Origin: Rodentibacter caecimuris
Lineage (GTDB): Bacteria; Pseudomonadota; Gammaproteobacteria; Enterobacterales; Pasteurellaceae
NCBI RefSeq assembly: GCF_024622045.1
Contig: NZ_JANKBP010000003.1
Length of the DNA stretch: 64,000 nucleotides
Direction: 5' to 3' (one strand)
In this document: positions 1 to 7,403 of the stretch, one piece after another
Layout of the letters: every line of letters begins with the position of its first letter
How positions within the stretch are numbered: the stretch's first letter is position 1
The notes under the pieces: generated by a model
Databases searched by the model: none
What the model saw: the letters and a program-made list of their open reading frames with translations, nothing else
What the model was told of the DNA's origin: nothing
Program-made: the position numbers and the translations under genes

Positions 1-487
1 GGGAGCTGGTTTTCACCATGCGGGTGAAAAGATTAATGGCACTTGGGGTAACACGTTTTAAACTTTGGGGGATCAAAATATAAATAAAGGTTTGAAAAGG
101 CGTTAGTCCTAAAGCATAAGCGGATTCAACCTGATGTTTTTCGATGGAGGTTAACGCGCCGCGCACAAGATCGCCCATTTCTGCGGTTCCCCAAAAAATA
201 AATACCCAAATGCAGACGGTGATAGCGTCTAAATGTATGTCAAACCATTTTGCCAAGCCAAAATAGGTGATAAACAGTAGAACGAGCAAAGGGATGATGC
301 GGACAAATTCTAAATAAACTTGGCAAATCACTTTAATTACGGCATTTTTGCTTGTCATTACCACCCCTAAAATTACCCCAAAAAGACAGGCAAAAAAGAC
401 GGAAACGAAGGCTATTTCAGCGGTCACCCAAAGACCGTTTAGCAATCTGGTGAAATTATTGCCTTGGAATAATAATTCAAATCCCAT
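1..487 (-). CDS. Polar amino-acid ABC transporter permease (partial, 3' end off window)
   Basis: Inner-membrane permease of a polar amino-acid ABC importer (HisM/GlnP/GltK class). The frame opens with ATG at 487 and reads without a stop to the window edge, giving about 162 residues starting MGFELLFQGNN. A region resembling the EAA loop that contacts the ATPase (GALTSIEKHQVESAYALGLT) is visible near the truncated end. It overlaps the upstream permease stop by 11 bp, so the two are probably translated together and form a heterodimeric channel. The ATPase gene is probably beyond position 1. No solute-binding protein gene is in view. The substrate cannot be deduced from sequence. Confidence 0.85.
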   Translation of the reverse strand, partial: MGFELLFQGNNFTRLLNGLWVTAEIAFVSVFFACLFGVILGVVMTSKNAVIKVICQVYLEFVRIIPLLVLLFITYFGLAKWFDIHLDAITVCIWVFIFWGTAEMGDLVRGALTSIEKHQVESAYALGLTPFQTFIYILIPQSLKRVTPSAINLFTRMVKTSS

Positions 488-1136
488 ATTTTGCTCTCCG
501 TGTGCGTTGTTCTAAATAACGAATAGAAATTGAGATAGGCAGTAAAATAATTAAATAAAACACCACTAATAAAAATAACGCTTCGTTGGTTTTATAATCC
601 ATTCCGATAATTTCTTTTGCTATAAACATCAGTTCTGCCACCGCAACGGCACTAATAACGGAGGTTTCTTTCATTAAAAACAGACAGTTCGCCCCAATCG
701 CCGGTATGGAAATAGCCAATGCTTGTGGAAAAATCACGTAACGAAAGGCCTGAAATGGTGTTAAACCAATACTGAGCGCAGATTCAATTTGACCTTTGGA
801 AACCGCTTCTAAGCCTCCACGAATCGCTTCCGCCATGTAGCTTCCGCCCAAAAAAGCTAAGCCGATTACCCCGCAAGTAAAACCGTCTAATTTGATGCCG
901 ACTTTTGAAAGCCCGAAGTAAAGGAAGAAAACTTGAATCAATAATGGGGTATTACGTGAAAGTTCAATATAACTTTTCACCAACCAATTTAATGCCTTAA
1001 AGTGATAACTATTGATGACTGCACAAATCGTGCCAATAATAAATGAGCATAAAATCCCCCAAAACGAGAGGGCAAGCGTTATCAATGTTGCATCAACAAA
1101 GCGTGGTAACACGCTGATAATGTAATCCCAATTCAT
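477..1136 (-). CDS. Polar amino-acid ABC transporter permease
   Basis: Integral membrane permease of 219 residues in the HisMQ/GlnP family. Several hydrophobic segments are visible, and the EAA coupling motif spans about residues 103-139 (EAIRGGLEAVSKGQIESA followed by GLTPFQA). The N-terminus MNWDYIISVLPRFVDA is typical of the family. It is the first gene of an operon whose next gene (a second permease) overlaps it by 11 bp. A possible -10 (TATAAT on the minus strand, 1170-1175) lies about 35 bp upstream, with no convincing -35. Glutamate/aspartate, glutamine, arginine or cystine are all possible substrates. Confidence 0.9.
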   Translation of the reverse strand: MNWDYIISVLPRFVDATLITLALSFWGILCSFIIGTICAVINSYHFKALNWLVKSYIELSRNTPLLIQVFFLYFGLSKVGIKLDGFTCGVIGLAFLGGSYMAEAIRGGLEAVSKGQIESALSIGLTPFQAFRYVIFPQALAISIPAIGANCLFLMKETSVISAVAVAELMFIAKEIIGMDYKTNEALFLLVVFYLIILLPISISIRYLEQRTRRAKYGI

Positions 1137-1169
1137 TGTTTCTTTTATGACATAAGCGTTTTCGTAGGC

Positions 1170-1175
1170 ATTATA
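1170..1175 (-). promoter_or_regulatory. Candidate -10 element for the amino-acid permease operon
   Basis: A perfect TATAAT on the minus strand sits about 35 bp before the permease start codon. I see no good -35 at 16-18 bp upstream, so this is a weak prediction resting on one hexamer. Confidence 0.35.
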
Positions 1176-1280
1176 GTAGAGAAGATTTTTCTCATCGGGA
1201 AAGAATTGAAATGAATTAGTTATAATGGAATGGAATAAATGAATTCTTGATATTGAGATTAAATGTTAGTTATGGTGAAT

Positions 1281-1376
1281 AAAAAAAAAGCCTATTTGTG
1301 GGGAAATAGGCGGGAATGTGGAGTGATTATCATGACGCTGTATCTAACTGGAGATACAACCATTTGTTGTTAGAAT
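1281..1376 (-). ncRNA. Probable Fur-regulated small RNA (HrrF/RyhB-type candidate)
   Basis: Between sfsA and the permease operon a short transcription unit is visible. A TTGACA -35 (1406-1411), a 17-bp spacer and a TATCAT -10 (1383-1388) predict a start near 1376. A strong intrinsic terminator follows: stem GCCTATTT/AAATAGGC (1290-1297 with 1304-1311) and a run of nine U (1281-1289). The roughly 96-nt RNA has no convincing ORF and contains an internal hairpin, GTATCT/AGATAC (1340-1345 with 1352-1357). Two Fur-box-like sequences cover the promoter. H. influenzae has a known Fur-regulated sRNA, HrrF, that is conserved in Pasteurellaceae. That this is its counterpart is inference from architecture, not a verified match. 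Confidence 0.7.
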
Positions 1377-1382
1377 GATTAC

Positions 1383-1434
1383 ATGATAATTGTTCTCAAT
1401 AAGTCTGTCAATAAATAAATGCAAATAATTCTCA
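1383..1434 (-). promoter_or_regulatory. sRNA promoter with two Fur-box-like sites
   Basis: The -35 (TTGACA, 1406-1411) and -10 (TATCAT, 1383-1388) are spaced by 17 bp. The 15-mer at 1384-1398 reads TGAGAACAATTATCA on the minus strand and matches the 7-1-7 Fur consensus TGATAATNATTATCA at 12 of 14 defined positions. It overlaps the -10. A second, weaker match (11 of 14) lies at 1420-1434, just upstream of the -35. Fur-Fe(II) binding here would repress in iron-replete cells. Confidence 0.65.
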
Positions 1435-1442
1435 AAATTTTA

Positions 1443-2159
1443 TTATTTCATATAAGGCACGGATTCAGCCAATGAAAGTGCGGTAGGAATTCCCTCTAAA
1501 ATTTCAAATTTACCGGCGTAAGCATAAGCCTCTACACCTTGTTCTATTGCCTCTTTTAATAATCGATCGTAGTCGGGATCGATATATTCGGCAATTTTAA
1601 AACGATCAAACCCATTGTGCAGACCAGCAAACAATATTACGGCACGATGTCCTTGTTTTTTCATGGTCAATAATTCTCGCACGTGTTTTTGTCCTCGTGT
1701 TGTGACGGCATCAGGGAACATACCGAGATTACCTTTTACCAAGGTGATCGATTTCACTTCCACATAGCAATCGGGAAGTCCTTCACTTTTTAGTAAAAAA
1801 TCAATACGGCTATTTTCTTCACCGTACTTGACTTCAGGATAGATGTCATCATACATCGCCAATTCTTTAATTTGCTTGTTTTTTAATGCTTCAAATACAA
1901 GCTGATTGGAGCGATGGGTGTTAATACAGCAAAGTTGTCCGTTAGCAAGTTGGGTCAGTTCCCATGAGTGGGGGTATTTCCTTGTTTGACTATCGGAATG
2001 GGAATACCAGACGGTATCGCCTTTTTCTCCGCAGCCTGTCATCGCACCGGTGTTAGCACAGTGAATAGTCATTATTTCACCGTCAGGTAATTTAATATCG
2101 GCGAGAAAACGTTTGTAGCGGCGAATCAGTTTTGCTGATTGAAGAGCGGGAAGTTTCAT
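1443..2159 (-). CDS. sfsA: Sugar fermentation stimulation protein SfsA
   Basis: A 238-residue SfsA-family protein. Recognisable blocks are CANTGAMTGC (about 34-43), SRIDFLL (about 117-123) and EVKSITLVKGNLGMFPDAVT (about 133-152). The D/E-x-K pattern is part of the nuclease-like fold shared with restriction-enzyme-type domains. E. coli SfsA binds DNA and influences maltose gene expression, but its biochemical role is unsettled. The start is supported by AAGGA eight bases upstream. A USS (2173-2181) precedes it. The gene lies between the convergent end of melR and the sRNA unit. Confidence 0.93.
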   Translation of the reverse strand: MKLPALQSAKLIRRYKRFLADIKLPDGEIMTIHCANTGAMTGCGEKGDTVWYSHSDSQTRKYPHSWELTQLANGQLCCINTHRSNQLVFEALKNKQIKELAMYDDIYPEVKYGEENSRIDFLLKSEGLPDCYVEVKSITLVKGNLGMFPDAVTTRGQKHVRELLTMKKQGHRAVILFAGLHNGFDRFKIAEYIDPDYDRLLKEAIEQGVEAYAYAGKFEILEGIPTALSLAESVPYMK

Positions 2160-2198
2160 AATATTCCTTATAAAGTGCGGTTGAAATTTAATGGTTTT

Positions 2199-3134
2199 TT
2201 ATCGAATGAGATGATGAATTGGAAGATTTCCACGCATTTGCTTACGATAGTTCACTGGGGAAAGTCCGGTATATTTTTGAAAATTTTCGTAAAAGCGGCT
2301 TAAAGAATTAAAACCTGCCGTGAGTGAAATATCGAGCATGGTTTTATCGGTATCGGTGAGTAATGCCTTGGCGTGGTTAATCCTCATCATCGTAATATAT
2401 TGTTTGATCGTTAGTTGCATTACACGTTGAAATAGCCCCATAGCATAGTTGGTATTCAAGCCGACCGCAGCGGCGACTTGGGACACAGTGAGGGCTTGAT
2501 TAAAGTGACTAGCGATATAGTTAAGCATTTGAATCACATAATATTGAGTATGGCGTGAGGATTTACCGTTCATGTGATTTTCATAATTTGTCTTTAATAA
2601 AAGCTCCCACCCGTCAAGTTCTAGGCGTTTTAACAGTAATTGCACTTCACTATAGACTAATTGGTTGCGATTTTTATCCTCTTTTGTCAGCTCGTTTTCC
2701 CAGCGCATAATTTCAAACGTGCCGGCGAGCGCAGGGTTTTGGGATTGAATGACGACCCCATGGGTGATGTGAGTCACCAGTTTATCGGTTAATTGCCAAG
2801 AAAGAAACTGATGAACAGGAATATCAATCACCGCCATTTCAGTACAGTTTTTACGATCCACCAAACTATGCGGAATCGCCGCCCAGAAAACAGCAATATG
2901 ATTTTTTTTGACTGTAATTTGTGAACCGTTGTAGAAATATGTTACGTCATCGTTAAAGGGGATATTGATTTCAATATGTCCGTGCCAATGATGGGCAGGC
3001 ATATTCAAAGGGGGCTGCCATAGTTTTACCCGTAGCGATTGTTTTTCTAAAGGTAAGGAAAGGGGGCTGGTTGTTTTACTACCCAGGGCGTTTTCCGGAT
3101 CAAAATAATCCAACACAATATCTTCAGATTGCAT
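2199..3134 (-). CDS. melR: AraC-family melibiose operon regulator (MelR-like)
   Basis: A 311-residue AraC/XylS regulator. The N-terminal half is a cupin-like sugar-binding domain (HHWHGHIEINIPF near residues 48-60). The C-terminal ~100 residues hold two helix-turn-helix units (LTVSQVAAAVGLNTNYAMGL; then MLDISLTAGFNSLSRFYENF) and the family signature leading to YTGLSPVNYRKQ. It is transcribed divergently from melB, as melR is from melAB in E. coli, and probably activates that operon when melibiose is bound. The 222-bp intergenic region contains several inverted repeats that could be its sites. Confidence 0.88.
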   Translation of the reverse strand: MQSEDIVLDYFDPENALGSKTTSPLSLPLEKQSLRVKLWQPPLNMPAHHWHGHIEINIPFNDDVTYFYNGSQITVKKNHIAVFWAAIPHSLVDRKNCTEMAVIDIPVHQFLSWQLTDKLVTHITHGVVIQSQNPALAGTFEIMRWENELTKEDKNRNQLVYSEVQLLLKRLELDGWELLLKTNYENHMNGKSSRHTQYYVIQMLNYIASHFNQALTVSQVAAAVGLNTNYAMGLFQRVMQLTIKQYITMMRINHAKALLTDTDKTMLDISLTAGFNSLSRFYENFQKYTGLSPVNYRKQMRGNLPIHHLIR

Positions 3135-3194
3135 TCATTACCTACGAAACATTACCAAGCAAAAGAGCGGTCAAATTATAACGAATTTTTTTAT

Positions 3195-3339
3195 AGATTC
3201 CTATTTTCCTAGAAATTTTTCCCGAAAATTCATTTTTTAATATTGAGATCTCATAAAGTGAGTTTTTAGGAATCTTGTATAAAGAAATGGTATAGGAAAG
3301 CACTTTTCCTTTTGTCATGATGAGGCTATGAAACTCACT
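3195..3339. promoter_or_regulatory. melR-melB divergent control region with inverted repeats
   Basis: Two perfect 9-bp inverted repeats are visible. AGATTCCTA (3195-3203) pairs with TAGGAATCT (3267-3275), and AGTGAGTTT (3257-3265) pairs with AAACTCACT (3331-3339). A 10-bp palindrome TGAGATCTCA lies at 3244-3253, and a TATAGGAAAG motif at 3291-3300 repeats part of the first pair. These are plausible MelR sites by position. The melB ribosome-binding site AAAGGAGG is strong. I could not fix promoter hexamers or a CRP site with confidence. Confidence 0.5.
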
Positions 3340-3356
3340 AAAAGGAGGAGCTCATT

Positions 3357-4736
3357 ATGAGTTTATCAATGAAAACCAAGATCAGTTTTGGATTGGGAGC
3401 TTACGGTAAGGATTTTGCCATCGGCATTGTGTATATGTATTTAATGTATTATTACACGGACGTGTTGGGGGTATCCGGTGCGGTTGTGGGTACTATTTTT
3501 ATGGTTGCCCGTGTGTGGGATGCGTTAAATGATCCTATTATGGGTTGGATTGTCAATAATACACGATCTCGCTGGGGAAAATTTAAACCTTGGATTTTGA
3601 TTGGCACGATTCTTAATTCAATTTCACTTTTTTCTCTTTTTTGCGCAGATTATTTCTCCGGTACGGCACTTGTCGTTTACATTGCAATTACCTATATTCT
3701 CTGGGGAATGACCTATACCTTAATGGATATACCGTTTTGGTCGCTTACACCGACTTTAACCCTTGACCAACGGGAACGTGAAGAAATCGTGCCTTATCCG
3801 CGTTTCTTTGCCAGTCTTGCCGGTTTTGTGACTGCCGGTATCTGTATGCCGTTTGTCGATGCAGTGGGCGGCGATGATAAAGGTTTTGGGTTTAGAATGT
3901 TTACACTTGTGATTATCGGCTTTTTTGTGGCTTCGACGATTATCACTTTAATGAATGTCAAAGAAAAATATTCTTTCGATGCAATTGAAAGCGGTGAACC
4001 GCAGAAAAAAGTACCGTTAAAAACTCTCATATCGCTTATTCCACGCAACGATCAGCTTTCAAGTTTGCTTGTAATGGCGCTTTGTTACAACATTGCAGGC
4101 AATATCATTTCAGGTTTCGCCATTTATTATTTCACCTATGTAGTAGGCGATAAAGAAATGTTCCCATATTATATGTCTTATGCCGGTGTTGCTAATCTCA
4201 CCGTGATAATTTTATTCGCCCGTTTGGCAAAACTTTTCTCACGCCGTATGTTATGGATTGGCATTTCTGTTAGCTCCATTATTAGTTGTGCAATCTTAGC
4301 TTATACCGGTATTACCGAACATCACAGTATTTTCCTGATTATTCTTGCCGGTATTTTTATGCAGATTGGTAGTGCATTGTTCTGGACACTCCAAGTGATT
4401 ATGGTGGCAGATACCGTAGATTACGGCGAATACAAGCTCGGTATTCGTTCCGAAAGTATCGCCTATGCAGTACAAACTATGGTAGTAAAAGCCGGTTCCG
4501 CCGTTTCCGCGTTTTTAATCGGGGTATTATTAACCGCCATTGATTATGTACCTAATGTAGCGCAAAGTGAAAGCACCTTATTTTATATGAAAGTGATCAT
4601 GATAGGCTTACCGATTTTCTTCTATGTAGTGAAATTGTTTGTCTATTTCCGTTATTACAAACTGCACGGTGATTTACTCGCCAAAGTCAATATCACCTTA
4701 TTAGATAAATATCGCAAAGTTGAAACAAAATACTAA
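3357..4736 (+). CDS. melB: Melibiose:cation symporter MelB
   Basis: A GPH-family sugar:cation symporter of 459 residues with about twelve membrane segments. It is very close to enterobacterial MelB: GKDFAIGIVYMYLMYYYTD near residues 18-36, and WDALNDPIMGWIVN at 54-67, which contains the cation-site aspartates D55 and D59. RSRWGKFKPWILIG follows. It imports melibiose with Na+, Li+ or H+ across the inner membrane. A strong AAAGGAGG site precedes the ATG. The alpha-galactosidase gene begins 12 bp after the stop, so the two form an operon. Confidence 0.95.
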   Translation: MSLSMKTKISFGLGAYGKDFAIGIVYMYLMYYYTDVLGVSGAVVGTIFMVARVWDALNDPIMGWIVNNTRSRWGKFKPWILIGTILNSISLFSLFCADYFSGTALVVYIAITYILWGMTYTLMDIPFWSLTPTLTLDQREREEIVPYPRFFASLAGFVTAGICMPFVDAVGGDDKGFGFRMFTLVIIGFFVASTIITLMNVKEKYSFDAIESGEPQKKVPLKTLISLIPRNDQLSSLLVMALCYNIAGNIISGFAIYYFTYVVGDKEMFPYYMSYAGVANLTVIILFARLAKLFSRRMLWIGISVSSIISCAILAYTGITEHHSIFLIILAGIFMQIGSALFWTLQVIMVADTVDYGEYKLGIRSESIAYAVQTMVVKAGSAVSAFLIGVLLTAIDYVPNVAQSESTLFYMKVIMIGLPIFFYVVKLFVYFRYYKLHGDLLAKVNITLLDKYRKVETKY

Positions 4737-4748
4737 GAGGAAAGTGTT

Positions 4749-6887
4749 ATGAGTTCACAATTAGTTCGCTTACAAAGCAAAGAGACGGATTTAATTTTAC
4801 GCACAGAACCGGCAGAGATTCTCTATTTTGGTAAACGCCTTGAATTGGATGAAATTACCGAAGCGGATGTGATGAGCATTGAACGTGGTGTAGCAAACGG
4901 TAGTCTTGATGTAGATACGCCAATTACCCTCGCCGCAGAAAACGGCAGAGGCTATTTTGGCGTTTCAAGTGTGGAAGGACATCGCAACGGTTATGATTGG
5001 GCGCCGGTATTCATTACCAAAAACATTGCGAAAACCGACCGCACTTTAGTGTTAGAAATGGAAGACAATATCGCAAAACTGGCTTTCAAGGCAGAAATTG
5101 AATGCGATGAAAATGGGGTGTTTAAATTCCGTCATACTTTAACTAACTTAGGCGAGGGCGAATTTACCGTAAATCGTCTCACCGTTACCTTGCCGGTGCC
5201 TGAATATGCCGATGAAGTATTAAGTTTCTACGGGCGTTGGTGTCGTGAATTACACGAAAATCGAGTATCACTTAAACACGGTGCGTTTGTCCAAGAAAAT
5301 CGCCATGGACGCACCTCTCACGAATATGCCCCTAATCTGATTTTGGGAACACCTCATTTTAGTCAGCAACAGGGTAAAGTCTGGGGATTTCACTTAGCAT
5401 GGTCGGGAAATCACCGTATTCGTGCAGATGTATTGATTGATGGTCGCCGTTTCGCCCAATTAGAAAATCTTTATTTACCGGGAGAAATTCAACTTCAACA
5501 AGGTGAAAGCCATAGCACGCCTTGGGTGTATTCGGTGTATTCGGAAGAGGGACTAAACGGTATGTCACGCCAATTTCACAATCATGTCCGCCAACATATT
5601 TTACATTTTGCTCATCCTGTGCGTCCGGTACACTTGAATATTTGGGAGGGCGTTATGTTTAATCACCACCCTAAACACATTATTGCAATGGCGGAGAAAG
5701 CCGCGGAAATGGGGATAGAGCGCTTTATTATTGATGACGGTTGGTTTATTGGGCGTAATGATGATTTTGGCGGTTTAGGCGATTGGTATTTAGATGAAGA
5801 AAAATACCCGAACGGTTTAAACGAAGTCATTAATGCTGTGAAAAAACTAGGTATGCAATTTGGTATTTGGGTCGAACTGGAAATGATCAACAAACCCACC
5901 AAATTGTACCAAACCCACCCCGATTGGTTATTACAATTAGAGGGGTATGACCAACCGGAAGAACGCCATCAATATGTATTGGATCTCACTAAACAGGAAG
6001 TATTTGATTATTTGTTAGCGCGTATGGATTGGTTACTGGGCAGTCACGCCATTGATTATATTAAATGGGATCACAACCGCCGTCTTGTTCAACCGGGTAG
6101 TCGAGGGCGTGCAGCGGTGGTGGAACAAACTCAAGCCGCTTATCGTTTATTTGATGAATTGCAAAAACGTTATCCGCACGTTGAAATCGAAAGTTGTTCA
6201 TCGGGTGGGGCGCGTATCGACTATGAAATTTTAAAACGTTCACAGCGTTTTTGGGCATCGGATAATATTGATGCCTACACCCGCCAACAAATTCACCGCG
6301 GGATGAGTTATTTTTATCCGCCTGAAGTAATGGGCGCGCACATTGGCGGTTCGCCTTGCCAAACGACGCATCGTTGCTTTTCCATAGATTATCGGGGATT
6401 AACCGCCTTATTTGGACATATGGGAGTAGAGCTTGATCCGGTGAAAGAAAGTGAAGAGGAATGTATCGGTTTTGCAAAATATATTGCCTTGCACAAACAA
6501 CTTCGTCCGTTATTACACGGCGGAGAGGTATTCCGTCTTGATTATCATGATGATAAAACGCTTCTTCATGGCGTAGTGGCAAAAGATAAATCGCAAGCCG
6601 TAGTGCTTGTAAGCCAACTTGATATGCCGGATTACAAGCAAATGGGGAAACTCCGATTGCCTTACTTGCAAGCCAACGGGAATTATCAAGTCAGTGTGCT
6701 TTCTGTTCCGAATTATATCCGCGAGGGGAAAGCGGGGCATTTAATGAAAGTTTTCCCACAATGGTTGCGTGATTGCTTTGACGGAAAAATTCTCTCTATT
6801 TGTGGCGAATGGCTTGCTAATGCCGGTTTAACTATTCCTGTGTTAGATCCGCAAAGTGCAATGTTATTGGAATTTAAAAAGTTATAG
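4749..6887 (+). CDS. rafA: Alpha-galactosidase, GH36 family (RafA/AgaA type)
   Basis: A 712-residue cytoplasmic alpha-galactosidase that splits melibiose or raffinose-type sugars into galactose and the remainder. GH36 landmarks are present: the N-terminal beta-sandwich, then a (beta/alpha)8 barrel with FIIDDGWF (about 325-332). The nucleophile region is IKWDHNR with D441, and ESCSSGGARID is followed by the acid/base region FWASDNID (D505/D508). It lacks a signal peptide. The gene follows melB by 12 bp with an AAGAGGAAAG site. E. coli's melibiose operon uses the unrelated NAD+-dependent GH4 enzyme MelA, so this operon carries a different enzyme in the same role. Confidence 0.94.
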   Translation: MSSQLVRLQSKETDLILRTEPAEILYFGKRLELDEITEADVMSIERGVANGSLDVDTPITLAAENGRGYFGVSSVEGHRNGYDWAPVFITKNIAKTDRTLVLEMEDNIAKLAFKAEIECDENGVFKFRHTLTNLGEGEFTVNRLTVTLPVPEYADEVLSFYGRWCRELHENRVSLKHGAFVQENRHGRTSHEYAPNLILGTPHFSQQQGKVWGFHLAWSGNHRIRADVLIDGRRFAQLENLYLPGEIQLQQGESHSTPWVYSVYSEEGLNGMSRQFHNHVRQHILHFAHPVRPVHLNIWEGVMFNHHPKHIIAMAEKAAEMGIERFIIDDGWFIGRNDDFGGLGDWYLDEEKYPNGLNEVINAVKKLGMQFGIWVELEMINKPTKLYQTHPDWLLQLEGYDQPEERHQYVLDLTKQEVFDYLLARMDWLLGSHAIDYIKWDHNRRLVQPGSRGRAAVVEQTQAAYRLFDELQKRYPHVEIESCSSGGARIDYEILKRSQRFWASDNIDAYTRQQIHRGMSYFYPPEVMGAHIGGSPCQTTHRCFSIDYRGLTALFGHMGVELDPVKESEEECIGFAKYIALHKQLRPLLHGGEVFRLDYHDDKTLLHGVVAKDKSQAVVLVSQLDMPDYKQMGKLRLPYLQANGNYQVSVLSVPNYIREGKAGHLMKVFPQWLRDCFDGKILSICGEWLANAGLTIPVLDPQSAMLLEFKKL

Positions 6888-6891
6888 ATAA

Positions 6892-7055
6892 TCGGCATTA
6901 TGTAGCTAACGCACAATTTAAAGAAAATGTAGGGAGGTCACACTAGCGTCCGTAAAAATTTAATGATTTTAAAGGTTGTATGGCGGATGTCAGTGTGGCG
7001 CCCCTACCTATGAGATAAAATTTAAGTTTGTGCAACTGCTACATAATACCGGAGA
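6892..7055. repeat. Long imperfect palindromic intergenic element
   Basis: About 164 bp between rafA and yedF fold back on themselves. The outer arms are CGGCATTATGTAGC (6893-6906) against GCTACATAATACCGG (7038-7052), with GCACAA/TTTAAA pairing inside. The inner arms are GTAGGGAGGTCACACT (6930-6945) against CAGTGTGGCGCCCCTAC (6991-7007), imperfectly paired. No ORF is evident. It resembles ERIC/MITE-like non-coding palindromes. A similar arm recurs near 35095-35118. Confidence 0.6.
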
Positions 7056-7060
7056 TAATG

Positions 7061-7090
7061 AAAAGTGCGGTCAATTTTGACCGCACTTTT
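7061..7090. terminator. Bidirectional terminator made of an inverted USS pair
   Basis: AAAAGTGCGGTCAA (7061-7074) and its exact complement TTGACCGCACTTTT (7077-7090) form a 14-bp stem with a 2-nt centre. Two uptake signals face each other, with A and T runs on either side. It lies between the convergent rafA and yedF ends and can serve both strands. Confidence 0.85.
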
Positions 7091-7106
7091 TGCTGCTGAA
7101 GGAGTT

Positions 7107-7376
7107 TTAGCGTTGAATCAAATATCTCAACTTTGTTCCATCTTGTTCAACACTCAGGAGCGTATAACCGTGGTTTTTGGTATCCACAGGAATATTATTG
7201 ATGGATTGGGCACAATCACTTAATAATTCCAAAATCTCACCTTTTTGTAATCGTGGCATGGTTTCAAGCATTGCAATCGCTGGATAAGGACAAGGTTCGC
7301 CTAAGGTATCTAATGTATAATCCGGTGTGATGTCTTTCGGATCTTTATCTAATTTTTGAACAACGATAAATGCCAT
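7107..7376 (-). CDS. yedF: TusA/YedF-family sulfur-carrier-like protein
   Basis: A small cytoplasmic protein of 89 residues in the SirA/TusA family. The signature GEPCPYPAI holds the single functional cysteine, C29, which in TusA carries persulfide sulfur. The longest frame begins at 7382, but AAGGA is correctly spaced (7 nt) only for the ATG at 7376, so I use that start. It follows yedE by about 27 bp in one transcription unit. YedE-YedF pairs are associated with sulfur or selenium handling; the exact substrate here is unknown. Confidence 0.85.
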   Translation of the reverse strand: MAFIVVQKLDKDPKDITPDYTLDTLGEPCPYPAIAMLETMPRLQKGEILELLSDCAQSINNIPVDTKNHGYTLLSVEQDGTKLRYLIQR

Positions 7377-7403
7377 AATCATTTCCTTTTTACTGAATAA
7401 GAA

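Noticed and set aside
6061..6582. Minus-strand frame of 173 codons
   Set aside because: It lies fully inside rafA, which is strongly supported by GH36 motifs; the protein has no recognisable family features.
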